From positions 858,501 to 922,500 of the forward strand of contig NW_025062476.1 of NCBI RefSeq assembly GCF_000002995.4: a stretch of 64,000 nucleotides of DNA. The letters run 5' to 3'. Shown piece after piece: positions 1 to 13,167 of the stretch (position 1 is the first letter of the stretch; the number at the start of each line of letters is the position of its first letter). The position numbers and the translations under genes are program-made. The stretch is from Brugia malayi. Its lineage: Eukaryota; Nematoda; Chromadorea; Rhabditida; Onchocercidae. The notes under the pieces are model-generated. The model saw nothing but the letters and a program-made list of their open reading frames with translations. It searched no databases and was not told where the DNA came from.

Positions 1-159
1 TATTGCGTTCTGTTTCTTAAATGATGTAATTTTTTCTTCTGCATATTTCCACAAAAAATATATATATATATATATATGAACACATTTTTAGGTTTCGTTC
101 AAGTTTATTCACTGGTTCTTCTCTCTTTTTTGTTCATAGTTATGATTAATACATTTTAG

Positions 160-858
<699 letters not shown>

Positions 859-1097
859 ATTGAATGGGAAATTCATGCAACTCTGTCATTAATTACCGCT
901 GCCAGATTTATTAAAAATTTTTTCTATTGGTTTCTAATTCTGCGCATTGAATCATTAATTTCAGCTCAATTATTGGGAAAATTGATTTTAGTTGTTTGAT
1001 GTTAGAATTTGTGCAAATTTTGTGAAAAATTCAGCATTTAAATTAAGTGGAATTTGTACTTGTAATACCATTTATAGAAATATCTTTTTGATTCGTG

Positions 1098-1103
1098 AAT
1101 AAA
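1098..1103 (+). terminator. Candidate poly(A) signal of the beta-tubulin gene
   Basis: AATAAA about 240 bases after the tubulin stop codon. It is the first canonical hexamer downstream in a region with no other gene. In such AT-rich DNA the hexamer occurs by chance, so this is only a candidate. Confidence 0.4.
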
Positions 1104-3180
1104 TTTGAGCGAATTTTATACCGGTGAGAAGGAAGAGTTATGTTGTTTTTTTTTTTTTTTTTTTTTCTCCAATTTATTCATCTTATAATGTTAATTCTAC
1201 CTGTAATTTTTTGAAATGGTTTTGTTTTCTTTTTTATAGAATTTAAGACTTAATGTTAAGGATTCTCAAATTTTGAAAACTCTGGGTTTGCCTTTGCCAA
1301 GTATTCACTGCATTCCATCTGTTTTCTCTTTTCTTTTCTCCTCCCATCCTCTCTCCCTCTTCGAATCTACAGGATATACCTAAATTTATTCAAATCATCC
1401 CAATATCATTTTCTGTTTTTTTGATGAAATGAATGTAAGCAGTATAAGTAAGTACAAAGCTGCCCAGAGTTATATTTGTGTTATACTTAATCGTTTTTTT
1501 TTGTCAAAATCCATTTAAAGTACAAATTTCTTTTAAACTTTTGTGTTTTGCATTTATATCAAGTCGAAAGTTAGACGAAGGTGCTAAGATGTTTCGCGAA
1601 TAGTATGTATACTAGAATTATACATAGTTTACTACTTTAGAGTAATTCTACTTATCATTTATCTTACTATTCATAGCAGACAAAGTGGTGTAATTCATAA
1701 CTTTTTATGTATTTATCTGATAGTTAGAGTAATTTGTTAACAATTAGTAGTTAAGGCATTGAAAAGATTAGTATAGAATTTTTAGCTAAGTAAAAATTTT
1801 TTTAGTTAAATCTTTTAGAATGTTCGATATCACTAATGAAATAAAACATTTCGAGGATAAAGTTAGGCTGTCAATCGCTAGTTAAATTGTGGTAGAGTGG
1901 AGGAAGTTCTTTTTTTTTATTTGATTTGATAAGTGGATGAATGAAATTTCGTTATTTCGACAAAAGCAATATTTTTAATTAGGAAAGATTATTTGGAAAG
2001 AAAGATATGATGGGAATGAAGTTTACAAATTGCTTGAATTATTTTATGATTATCTTAAAATACCAATGATGTTAAAATCTGGTAGTGATGTGATTTCCTA
2101 ATAATTTTTTTCATTTAAAATAACTATTAATTCTTATTACAACATTAACAATAGTAAAGGGATAATGGAAGAAGGAATAAGTTAAAAACTTATTAATAAA
2201 ATACCAAATATAGAAGTGTTCAAAAGCAATCAAACCATACACCATCATTACCTAACAGCTAAACTTATTTCTGTAAAATATTCATCCATTTATGTATGAA
2301 ATGAAATAAATTAAGAATTAAATTAAAAATGATAACTTATATAAAAATTGAAAGGAAGAATGAGAAAAAACACTTAGTTAAACTTATCTTAATTTCAAGA
2401 AAAAGAATGAAATCATAGATGGGATGAATCAATTCAATTAAATGTATAATTGAGTAAATTGATCAATTCCAATTATAGAAATACGAGTATACATAGTTAT
2501 AACTTTTATAGTATTAATTATCTTGTTGCAGCTATTATTTAATATTTTTACTTTTCAAAGGTTTTTTTTATATATTATATAGAAGAGTTTTTGAATGTAT
2601 TAATAATGTTTTTTATATATTTATTTTTATATTTAATATTTAAAAAATTAAAAAAAAATTTTTTTTTTTGTTACTTTATATTTGAAAATTTGCTATATAT
2701 TAAGAAAAAATGTGTATCAAAAATTTTCTTAAAATTATCACTATACTAATATTGCTAGAAGATAATATGATGATAACAATATGATAAATCATTTCTCTCT
2801 CTTTGTCCATAAAAAGAAAAAAACAAAACTATTCAATGATAATTTAACAAATTTATCCAAAAGAAATGTTAAATGAAAAGGAAAAACAGAATAAATATAA
2901 TTGGGTGAATTTTTTTTTTTTTTTTTAGAATTTTGATGTTATAAATGAGAAATGAGAAGATAATAATCATTAGTTCATTTCATGATAAATTGATTTAATC
3001 GATAGATCGATAGATAGGATAGAAAAATAGAATTGAAGAGATAGAAAAGATTAAAATGGTGTGAAAATTTTCGATCTTGTTCGAAAAACCGGATTTACAA
3101 ACATGAAGAAATGTGATGAGATGTAAATGAAATGAAATTTCATCGAGAATAACGCTATGACTGATTGATTGTAATGTATC

Positions 3181-3188
3181 AGAACGAA
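3181..3188 (+). promoter_or_regulatory. Likely trans-splice acceptor of the EB-module gene
   Basis: The sequence TGTATCAG ends at 3182, six bases before the ATG at 3189. An acceptor this close to a start codon, with no upstream coding exon in phase, is what spliced-leader addition produces in nematodes. It supports the start chosen for the signal-peptide exon. Confidence 0.5.
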
Positions 3189-6100
3189 ATGATACGACAC
3201 TTATGGTTATTTCTATTCATTAAACAAGTTTATTCTAACTTTACTCCATGTAATGGTATGTTTAATTTGATTTATAACAAATTTTAGTTCAAATTTTATT
3301 TATCATTTTTATCATATGCATTATCATTTTACATTTATTACATTTATTCATTTGAAATGAATGATAGTATTTTGATAAAAATGATTTTATATGATATATT
3401 TGAAAAGTATGATAATATATGTTATGATGAAAATATTAAAAAATAAATAATTTTTTTTTTTTTTTTAAAGGAAAATCACCACTTGGTGGCACATGTGATT
3501 GGAATATTGATTGTGAGAATAAAGGATCAATATGTTTACGAGGACGTTGTAGATGTCATCCACATTATACTGAAATTGTAGATGACAAAAGAGGTGGTAA
3601 TCCATATTGTAAACGATGTAAGTTTCTCTTCTCTATCTTTTTTTTTTTTTTTTGCTATATTTTAATTTAGTTATAGTTAGTTAAATTCTATTTCATGCTA
3701 ATATTTATTAAAGGTTTAATCCAAATATATAAACAATAATAATAGATATATGTATTCAAATGTAACATTATTTTTATTTTAAATTTTATTTTTATTTTAT
3801 ATATATATATTTTATATTTTTATTTTAAATTTTGAAATTAAAAAAAAAAAAAAAAAAGTAAAGTAAATAATTTTAGTACCAGCAAAAGTTGGCCAAATGT
3901 GTACCACTAAATGTCGTGAGCCATTATTTTGCCGTAGTGGACAATGTCAATGTGTTCAACGTGGTACAACAACATTAATTAATGGTCAATGCATATCGAG
4001 TATGTCTATACGTTACGTGAAATTTACTGAACAACATTAGTTAATGGTCAATGCATATCGAGTGTGTCTATACGTTACGTGAAATTTACTGTATTGATTT
4101 ACGTGAAATTTACTGAACAACATTAGTTAATGGTCAATGCATATCGAGTATGTCTATACGTTACGTGAAATTTACTGTATTCATACGTTTAAATTACTTA
4201 TCAATAGATTGCTATAAGTTATTATTTAGTAATGTCATCAGTTTTGGTTTAACTAGTTAATTAATTAATTAACTAGTTTGCACACATTAATTTGATATGA
4301 TAATCACTTGCAAAATGCATATAGTATATACTTATATATTTTTTAATATAAATATACATGCTATAAATGATAAGCAATATTTCATAAATAATTTTTTTTT
4401 TTATATAAATAATAATTTTTAATAATTTAAAACAATAATTTTAAATAATTTTTACATTACATACAATTATTTCAATATATTTCAATATTCCAAACATATA
4501 TTCTCCTTTTTTCTTTTTTTCTTTCGATAAAAAATGAAGTGAATGAATTAGTTGAATACAAATTATATATGATAATTTATATGCAAGTATTTTAAAATTT
4601 TTTTTAAAAAAAATTTTTATTATATTATCATTTAAATCATTTCAAACAATTTCATCTTTGTAATATAATTTTTAAGAGTGAAATTAATTTCTGTATGCTA
4701 TCTTATCATTCTAATTAATTATTATTCTAACTATAATTTTAATTTATTATTCTAATTAATTGATTATTGATTATTACAATTATAATTATCATACTTATAA
4801 TGAATCTATGGTTAAGTGAGCCGAGTGGGTGATCGTTGCACGCGACATTACGACTGTTCCGCACCTTTTTCGGCATGCTTGAATTCGCAATGTGTATGCA
4901 TTAGTGGTACCATACAGCAAGGCTCACAATGTATAGCAAAATCAGCTTGTCCACTTGGAGGTAATTTTCTTTTATTTTATAATTAATTACTAATATTTTA
5001 TGAAATATTTTTATAACATGCAAAATTGCAGGTATTCCTGGTAATGCATGCATTCGTAAAGCAAATCAACATATGGTAGAAAATTTTGTCGATGGGGCTG
5101 ATGATTGTCCACCTGGACAGGTAAATAAATTTCACTTTTATATGGCTATTTTATTTTTCTTTTTTATGATTTAATTTTCAATTCTTTATATTAACTTAAA
5201 AGTATGATTATTGGATAAAATTACTCCCAGTATAAATTATTATCAAATGGACAAAAAAAAAAAAAAAAAAAAGAAAAAATGATAATAATAGGATGTAATT
5301 ATTTGATAGAAACATTTTTAGATATGTATAACTATTGGTGAATCACCAATGGGACATTGTTGTCCAAAAGTATGTCCACTTGGAACATTACCAGAATATA
5401 ATTATTCTTGTGATCCTACTTCAAATATTCGTTGTCCATCTGATACACATTTTTGCCATCGTATTTCAGGTATTTTTGTTTTATTTCATGTTACATTTTA
5501 TGTTATCTTATTATACTACATCAAATATCTAACTTACTTTTATTGAATATTTGAAAATCTTTTTAGATTATCCTTAATAACTAATCTTAATGTTATCTTT
5601 ATATATATATAATGTCTTCAATTAATGAAGAAATAATTTCACAAAATGATAAAAAAAACAAAGTATAATTTATCCATTAGTTTTATCCTAAAATTTAAAA
5701 ACTTTAGAATAAAATGACTTATTGTGGATTTAGATGGTGGATTTTCCCAATCATTATGCTGTCGTCGGCCATGTAATGCTATGGCACCTAAAGCATTGTA
5801 TATTAATGGTATATGCATGGCACGCGGGCAACTTAACTCACAATGTACTGCAAATGAGCAATGTGGTGGTGGTGAAGGTATGATATGCAATAGAGTAAGT
5901 TGACAGATCGATTGAAAATTTGTTTGTAAAGAAAGAGAATCGAAAAAAGAAAGTTATTCTTCTGAGAATTTAAAAGAAAAAAAAACGAATATTTCATGAA
6001 TTTATTAATATCTAATGACGTTTCCGTAAGAAATATTTTTTTTTGTTTAGGGACAATGTGAATGCTTAGCTGGATTTCATCCACTTGTCGATCCAGTGAC

Positions 6101-6647
6101 GCATCCATTGCGTAATCCAAGTCAAACCTGTACACGAGACTGTGAATCTGAGGCACTTTCTCGAGACACAACCTGCCTAAAGCCAGTAGCACTTCAAGGT
6201 CATTGTTTCATCCAAAAACAATGCCCAATAAATTCCGGATGTTATAGGTAAGTTTTTTACAGCTACACTAAAATGTAGAATATTAAAATTTCAAATTCAA
6301 AAATAGCAGCAAGGGTTTAATAAAAAGTAAATGCATTTTTGTATGACCTTCATGATATTTCTTCAAGTTTTAGGGGTCGATGTCAGTGTAAGTGTGGCTT
6401 TAAACAAGAGAAACAACGATGTGTTGAGTTACCTCCATCACCAACGACAACAAGACAACCATCCGGTATAAATTAAAATCCAGTTGTAATTCCTCTGATT
6501 TGAATGCATTTTTCCCAAACGATATCTTAAAAGGTTCTGTTTTCAGTGATAGTACCTGGTACTGTAATCGTACCTGGTGGCGATTTCTTAAGCCTCATTG
6601 GGAACTTTTTTGGTAGAACGGGAGCGCGAAATGCTATCGGCAGATAA
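3189..6647 (+). CDS. Secreted cysteine-rich EB-module protein
   Basis: Ten exons: 3189-3255, 3471-3617, 3877-3999, 4817-4960, 5032-5120, 5322-5469, 5734-5894, 6051-6247, 6374-6465 and 6547-6647. They give 422 residues with all phases consistent. Exon 1 encodes a short signal peptide (MIRHLWLFLFI, cleavage probably near residue 16). The rest is a chain of spaced cysteine modules such as GTCDWNIDC..., GQMCTTKCREPLFC and DRCTRHYDCSAPFSAC, each ending in a C-x-C turn, as in nematode EB (Pfam EB) modules. A short Thr/Pro linker (PPSPTTTRQP) precedes a non-cysteine tail. It is probably secreted or surface-bound; no GPI tail or membrane segment is evident. The acceptor of exon 4 is weak (GGTTAAG), and a second AG at 4824-4825 would keep phase. 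Molecular role unknown. Confidence 0.85.
3968..4177 (+). repeat. Three-copy tandem duplication covering an exon end and its 5' splice site
   Basis: Copies begin at 3968, 4030 and 4116 with AACAACATTA and end in GAAATTTACTG at 4029, 4091 and 4177. The second and third are separated by a 24-base partial copy. Copy 1 contains the last 32 bases of EB-gene exon 3 and its donor; copies 2 and 3 are intronic and carry GTGTGT and GTATGT donors at the equivalent place. Confidence 0.9.
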
Positions 6648-7309
6648 CGTAGGATGATTACACAATATACATTCCCGGCTTTACATTAACGCTGTATTAT
6701 GCTTTGTAAATTATTGTAGCAAAAATCTCTAAAACATCCCCAAAAAATTGTTTGTAATTAACCTTCAGAAAATTTCTCTTACTAAAAGAATGTAAAGGCT
6801 AATTAAATTAGGAAAATTCTGCGTTAAATAGTCAAGAAATTACGAAGATCTAGTGTGAACAGATATGTTCGTTTTCGTTTTGAGCTAGTGTCTTTTCCTC
6901 TGATCCATCTGTCTTCCTAAACATGCATAAGACTTTCAACGAAAAGGAAAAATTGCAAAAGAATGAATTTGATTGAATGGATTTGAGCAACACTGTGCAG
7001 CATTTCATTTATCAAATTAACAACCTACCTACCTGAAAAGATTCACGAAAAAGTAAGAATATGCCACAAACAAATATCAAAGACCTCATGTATTGAACAA
7101 AATTAAAATGAATTACTTTTCAGTCATTCGACATGTGTACATGTTGACAGCAAAGGCCGAAATAATTATACATGAAAGAGGGAGACTCATGAAACGTAAA
7201 ACGTAAAACTATTTCGTTCCAAGGATAACATAAGTTAGAGTTCTAGAAAATACCAATAAAAGCATAGAAGATTGGACAGTTCATTATTTTTTTTTTAATC
7301 GCCTGAAGA
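6648..7309. other. Convergent 3' flanks of the EB and DJ-1 genes
   Basis: No coding signal seen. AATAAA at 7255-7260 (+) is a possible poly(A) signal for the EB gene but lies 600 bases after its stop. The two genes are convergent, so their 3' UTRs may overlap. Confidence 0.5.
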
Positions 7310-8728
7310 TTATTCCTTCACAATCATTGGAACGCTAACTTCCTTCACTTTTTCCGTTCCAACAAGTAACTCGACCAATTTTAATGCAAACTCTAATGCA
7401 GTTCCTGGGCCACGGCTAGTGACTATATGATCTGTTGTAACCACACGATCTTCAGAATATTTGTATCCTGAAACTGAGCAAGAAGAATTTACTTGAAAAG
7501 TTTCCACTTAATAAAAACTCACTTAAAACTTTAGTTCTCCAGAAAAGCAATAAAATAGAAAGAAGGCCATTATCCAGTGCAACTCTGGCTAAACGCTAAT
7601 AAAAGCTAAACTGTGGCATTTAAACAAAAAAAAAAAAAAAAAAAAATGCATACAAGAGACTTTTGAAAAGTATATAAGGTGGAACAATGTAATCACAAGA
7701 TTATTTCCTATTGAACTAACCTACCTCCTTCCACAAGTTTTGGTTTAACACTTGGGTGTGATGTCAGCAATATCCCTGGGGCAATACCGTGACTTTTTAG
7801 GGCAATCGGTGCAGCACATATCGCAGCTATGTAACGACCACTTTCGTACTGAGTTCGAAGTATAGTGCCCACTTCGTCTGACTGAAAATGAGACTGTTTG
7901 CAATTGTTAACATCAAGGCGCAACAAAAACCAACCAACAACACTTCGAATAAAAGATGATAGTAAATAAAAATTTACTAATAATGCATTCTGACGTAGTC
8001 TTATTGATTCCTGCTAAACGACAGATTGTGCAAAAAATGTCAGTGCCACAAAAATTTTAAACTATTACGATCAGAAGAAAATGAATATATAAACGGGTTG
8101 CTCTCATTTGCTCAGATCGGCATGTAAAATATTATCAAAATACCTTAAGCTTCGAATTATAAAAGAATAATGTCGAAATTATAAGTGAGAGAAAGTATAA
8201 AATAACGCAAACTTACTGCTGCAAGGGAATTTGCCCCTTGTAAGCCACCTGGCAAAATCACAACATCAAATTTGTTATCTGCCACTTCGAATAAAGCTTT
8301 ATCAGGCGTAATCATCACTTGCCTCGAACATTTCACTGTATTTTTACCGAGAAGACCAGCAATAGTAACCTATAAAATTCTATTCACATCAACACAAAAA
8401 ATTGGATAATTTAGGTAAAATAAAGTTGAACAGACTAAGGCAGTAATTTTTCGCGGTACGTACGACACCAAAAAAACGCATTTGACACAAACTACACCTC
8501 AGTTTAACATATAAAACTACATTAGTTACATCAGCTGTATCTCTAACGTGTAAAACTGAGTCGTATAATTGGTTACGTAACGAAAAATCGAATTTAATTT
8601 TGATTAAAATAAGTATGAATATCGCCTGAAACCTCAACTCCAGCTCGTCTCAAAACGTCAACGGGAATAACAGTTTCCATTTCCTCGGCCCCCTCAGCAA
8701 GTATAACCATAGCAGTTTTTGATGCCAT
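7310..8728 (-). CDS. djr-1: DJ-1/PARK7 family protein (glyoxalase/deglycase-like)
   Basis: Four exons on the minus strand, 8728-8633, 8369-8217, 7881-7725 and 7467-7310, encode 187 residues, the length of animal DJ-1 proteins (human 189). The N-terminus [19 protein letters not shown] carries the conserved Glu18. The nucleophile elbow AAICAAP places the reactive cysteine at Cys105, and SHGI..LTSHP and SRGPGT follow as in the family. DJ-1 proteins are dimeric cytosolic/mitochondrial redox sensors with reported glyoxalase activity that protect against oxidative and carbonyl stress. The start is supported by a TTTAG acceptor two bases upstream of the ATG. All catalytic residues look intact. Annotation is secure; the substrate in vivo is not established by sequence. 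Confidence 0.96.
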
Positions 8729-11288
8729 GCCTAAATAATTTATGAATGATGTATATATATACATAACTGAGCTAGTGATAATTCTGAAATTTAGGCACTT
8801 CTTACACTGTTTTTTAGACAAATATTAAAAAAAAAAAGTTTTGAATTACAAACTCTAAAGTCTCAAGTCGCTATACCGATCTAAATGTAACACTAATAAA
8901 AATAATGCTACAGCTCACTTTCTATGTTTAACAATCTAGAAACAACAGTTATGAGTGCAGCTCATATCAAAATAATGCCAAACAAAATATTAAAGCACCA
9001 AGAATTAAATAAAATAATTGTAAAAGCATAAAAAGATTAACAGTGAAAGGGAAAAAAATTCAAAAAAACAAAAACAAAAAAAAAAAAAAAAAAAACAGTC
9101 AGATCTTACGTATAATAATGTAAAGTTATTAATGATATTTCATACATTACTCATTAAATTATTACAATATTACAAAATTCATCTGTACGTGTAATTTAAG
9201 TTTTAATTATATATGACACGTTTACGTAACGTGTTAATTTCAGACACGTATAAATCGTAAACACGAAACGTATGTCAAATAAGTACAGTAGTTCTCTTTC
9301 GTTAACAGTTGGCATAATATTTAGTGAATTTTATTTGCTTGTTTTGTTTTCCTTTTAAGTTACAAAAAAAAAAAAAAAAAAATTATCTAATAATTCTTAT
9401 TTGTTTTTCCTTTTTTATTATCCAAATTAAGAAATGATGTTTGTCTTTTGATTTCCTGAAATAATTACACTTGTAGATTTTTTTTGCTCTCTTTACAGAG
9501 TTATCGAATGTCTAATTTGTGTACTAATCTTTTATTCAATTAATTACATGAGATTTTAGTAATATTAAACAAGTCAAAAAAAGTTCATTGGGCAGGAATA
9601 ATATGAATAATGTAAGGAAATGTTTAATGAACCTGCTGTGAATTGACTGATTTGTTTCCACTTTTTTAGCATCTTTTTCCGAACAATCATCTCACAAATA
9701 TTAACTACTTGAGGCTTGTATATAGATAGCATTATTCTCTTCAGTTATCTGCAAGTTCTTTATACCAGTTAACATATATTAAAAATACATTATGTATTAT
9801 TGAATAGTAAACAAACATCTGATTAGAATATTTATTAATTGCATTGAAAGCATCATCAAATAGTATCCAATCTTTTTGTTCCTTTCAGCCTTACATCAAT
9901 TACATTTTTCATTCTTATTCTTTCTGTTCGCTAATTTTTGCCAATAATACTAATTCAGTCATACCTATAGATTTGCTCTAAAAAAGACGAGCAAATCACT
10001 TTCACGGTACGATTTTACCATAATTCTGATAATATGTAAACCAGATTTTGCCATTTATCACTGTTAATATTATATGGACCATATTTAAAAACAACTCTTC
10101 TTTCACTTACTTTAAAACTTGTTAAGGTAATATCTAATGGACTGCAAACTTTATCAGTATTAAGATATGGAAATTTTAAAAAATGATCCACGATTAAATG
10201 TGTTTTTGAATTTTTATTATTTTTTAAAAATAATAAAGAACATCTTCCACTCTCTCTATCTTATTATCATCTAATTATGATGTCATGCAATTCTCTTTAT
10301 TAGCTGAAAGTGTGATAATGCCTTACTAGTGGAATATTAAGATAGAATTTATGCTTCATAAGATCCATAAACAACAATACTACACAAGAAACAACAACAG
10401 TAACATAGATATTGTAAAAAAAAGAAGCAAAAATTGCCAAAAAACATTCCCAGAATCCTAGCCACAATTATTCTCATTCGAGTAAACCATTACATGTTAC
10501 TTTAATTCTAATTTTTTTCCGAACAATTTATATTGATCCAAAAAACAATATGCTTTTAATCGGTAATAAAACAAAACCACGCTATAATAACAACAGCAAC
10601 GGGAGTCTATAACCGTATGATAACACCTTATATTTGCATTCAGCGAAACAACTAAAGATAAGGATAAAGCAAAGAAAGTAAAAAGTTTTTCAAAACATCA
10701 AAGTAAAATACATTGTAAATTTAGTGCTCACAATATTGCATGCAAAATACTATATAAAATATGATTTTAAACACGTAAGTGAAAAGAACAAAATGAATGA
10801 AACCCTGATAACACATTTAAATAATTAAATAAGCAATTTTTATTGTTCACCGGATAATATCAATGAAACCAGCAGAATTACCATTTACCAGATAAGAATA
10901 AACTAGGAATGGAATCTAAAAAAAAAACTCAAAGAAAAAAAAGTAAACCGTTTTTCCAAGAATTCTTAAAAAGAACTGTCACTTTAACATAAAGTAGGTA
11001 ACACTAGGAGCAACCGATCATATAGAAAAATAGTGTTTTGTTAAATCAGTACGAAATTTACACAGATCGGATTCCACTGTAAATGATTCAGCCGATAATA
11101 CAAGAATTTTAGCTAGATTCTATAAATTATGAAGTGAGGATAACAGTTCGATAGACCAATTGCAACGGCTTTCTTTTGATAAACTACTGATCAACAGCAT
11201 CAACATGTCACAAACTACATCTGTTATTTATTTATTTATTTAAATATTTATTTATCTGTTATTTATTTATTTACGTTTTCTCATTTAT
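8729..11288. other. Intergenic between the DJ-1 and carrier genes
   Basis: About 2.5 kb without a supportable exon. It contains poly-A/T runs (9060-9093, 9363-9382), ATTTATTT repeats at 11225-11290 that probably supply the carrier poly(A) signal on the minus strand, and otherwise featureless AT-rich DNA. Both flanking genes are on the minus strand; the distance argues against an operon. Confidence 0.6.
8731..8737 (-). promoter_or_regulatory. Probable trans-splice acceptor of the DJ-1 gene
   Basis: On the minus strand ATTATTTAG ends at 8731, leaving only GC before the ATG at 8728. No upstream exon in phase was found, so spliced-leader addition is the likely explanation. Confidence 0.5.
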
Positions 11289-13167
11289 TTAAAGAGTACT
11301 ACGGGTTTGCTCTATGCCTAAAATATACTTGAAATAAGCCGCATTGAGCTGCTCAAGTATGATAAATGTTAGCATAGTGTGTGGACCCATACGAAAGTAA
11401 TAAGGTGTAAAACCTTTCCACAACGAGAAAAATCCCTCATTACTTATAATTTTAGACCATACATCCAACATACCGCTGTATTCTGGTTTCCCATGTATCA
11501 TACGCATATTCTGCACTCTGAAAAACTTTTCATCAATAAGCTTCCTACCAGTATTAAATCAAAAATCACTCTATTCCCATTTCCGTTAATATCGTAAATA
11601 AATTTATGAACGCGAGTCTTAGTCCTTACTTTACCGATCAGGGTTAAATCGATAATGTCTGCTCAAATGATGATCGAATTCGTATGAAAATCAGTAATCA
11701 ACATCTTAAACGTTTGGACAAATCCGAATTTTCTAGTAAATAAACCGACTAACCTTGTTTTAACAATATCAATTGGCATAGAAGCTAAAGTTGTTGCAAG
11801 ACCACTTATCATTGAAGCCGCAAATTGCAACATCATTCCTTCTTTGAAGAATTTACTCGACAATAATGCTTCCTTACTTTGTGAATAAGTTGCTAGTTGT
11901 GCTGCATTTACTGTCATTGCTCGAAGAACAGTTGGCCCACATCCCTATAAACGCAAATTCAATAAAAGAATTTACTTCCACTTTATGAGAAAAGTGAAGC
12001 TCCAAAAATAACATATATGAATTGCATATACTTACCCTCCATAACGTAGAAACTCCTTCTTCTCGGACAACACGCACCAAAGCATCCAAAACATTTTTAT
12101 ATTGTCGCCGTTGTTCTGGCGGAAGTCTAAAAGTAAATTATCGTGATGACATAGTGATTAGACATTGTGAAATATGAGAGGATATTTCTGCTGGAAGTTC
12201 AAAACAAATCGAAAAGGTATTTGTTACAAAAACTACATCACCTGGAATGATAGTAATTTTTTTGTTAGCTAGATTCGATTATAATAGTATGACCATGCTT
12301 TTTATACTATAATCTAATAATTCTATTTTTCATATAAAGATTTACCGTCCATCGGTGCACATTCGAATAAGTGCTACTTCTGCAGGAGTACCAACAAATG
12401 ATCCAGTAGCACCAGCAGTTAAACCAATAACAGCCTTTGTTGCAAAACTAGTTGTTGTTCCGTCTCTTCAAATTATTTTAAATCAATTTAGGAATTTCAT
12501 AAGTGAGCTGATTATAGAGTCCAGGATTTGTGAATGATACTCGGAAAAGTAATATCGAATGGAGAAGCATTACACACTTAGTGAAAATTATTGCTTAATG
12601 TTTCAAGAAACAAAGAATCAACCCTTCCAATTCAAAGCGAACACAGAAACGTATCGAAATAAATCACTTTTATTTCGTCTCATTAAAAGGAAACCAACTT
12701 CGTAAATTGCTCAAACAGCCAGGTATAAATGCCAAGACGAGTTGTCGTATAAGTAGCCTGACGTAGAAGACCAGCAGAGAGGCCACTATAGATCGCGAAA
12801 AAACCCTCATTTGTTATGATACTCCTTAGAACGTGTAAACTTGAACGGGATTCTTTTTTACCAGTTACTCCACTAAGCTGCATACGATTTTTTAACAAAT
12901 CCAACGGTTGCACTAACAAAGTAGCACCCATCCTGAAAGATCAGATCACCATTACTCAACGGAATTTTTTTCTGCAAAATCTTATTGCTTGTTTACGGCA
13001 CAGTTACTGACTTTTTGGTCTTTCTTGAGTCTGCACAAAAAAATAAAGATATGTAAACAATAAGAAATAATTTCATTTAGAAGAATTACCTACCCTGCAG
13101 TCCCACCAAATGCAAACTTTACAATATTCGGAATTGTCGCTGAGTTCACCTTATCCTTCGAATCCAT
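11289..13167 (-). CDS. misc-1: Mitochondrial 2-oxoglutarate/malate carrier (SLC25A11 type)
   Basis: Six minus-strand exons, 13167-13094, 12932-12699, 12465-12346, 12126-12036, 11944-11754 and 11517-11289, encode 312 residues (human SLC25A11 is 314). The three carrier repeats show their signatures: QPLDLLKNR (residues 33-41), TPAEVALIR (129-137) and MPIDIVKTR (229-237). The middle repeat with Ala-Glu instead of the usual Asp and the run GCGPTVLRAM..VNAAQLATYSQ mark the oxoglutarate carrier subfamily. It exchanges cytosolic malate for matrix 2-oxoglutarate across the inner membrane (malate-aspartate shuttle). The donor of exon 2 is weak (AA|GTTGGT) but is the only one keeping phase into the DGTTTSFATK segment. 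C. elegans MISC-1 is the namesake; subfamily call is confident. Confidence 0.95.

Larger units (their letters stand above)
859..3188. other. Intergenic: tubulin 3' flank and EB-gene 5' flank
   Basis: No exon-like open frame with usable splice signals was found. The stretch holds the tubulin 3' UTR, several T or A runs (near 1143-1166, 2655-2669 and 2911-2926), a pyrimidine-rich patch at 1323-1365 and very AT-rich DNA. The EB-gene promoter should lie at its right end, but no defined motif stands out. Confidence 0.6.

Noticed and set aside
11379..11597. Plus-strand 72-codon frame
   Set aside because: Antisense shadow of the last exon of the mitochondrial carrier gene.
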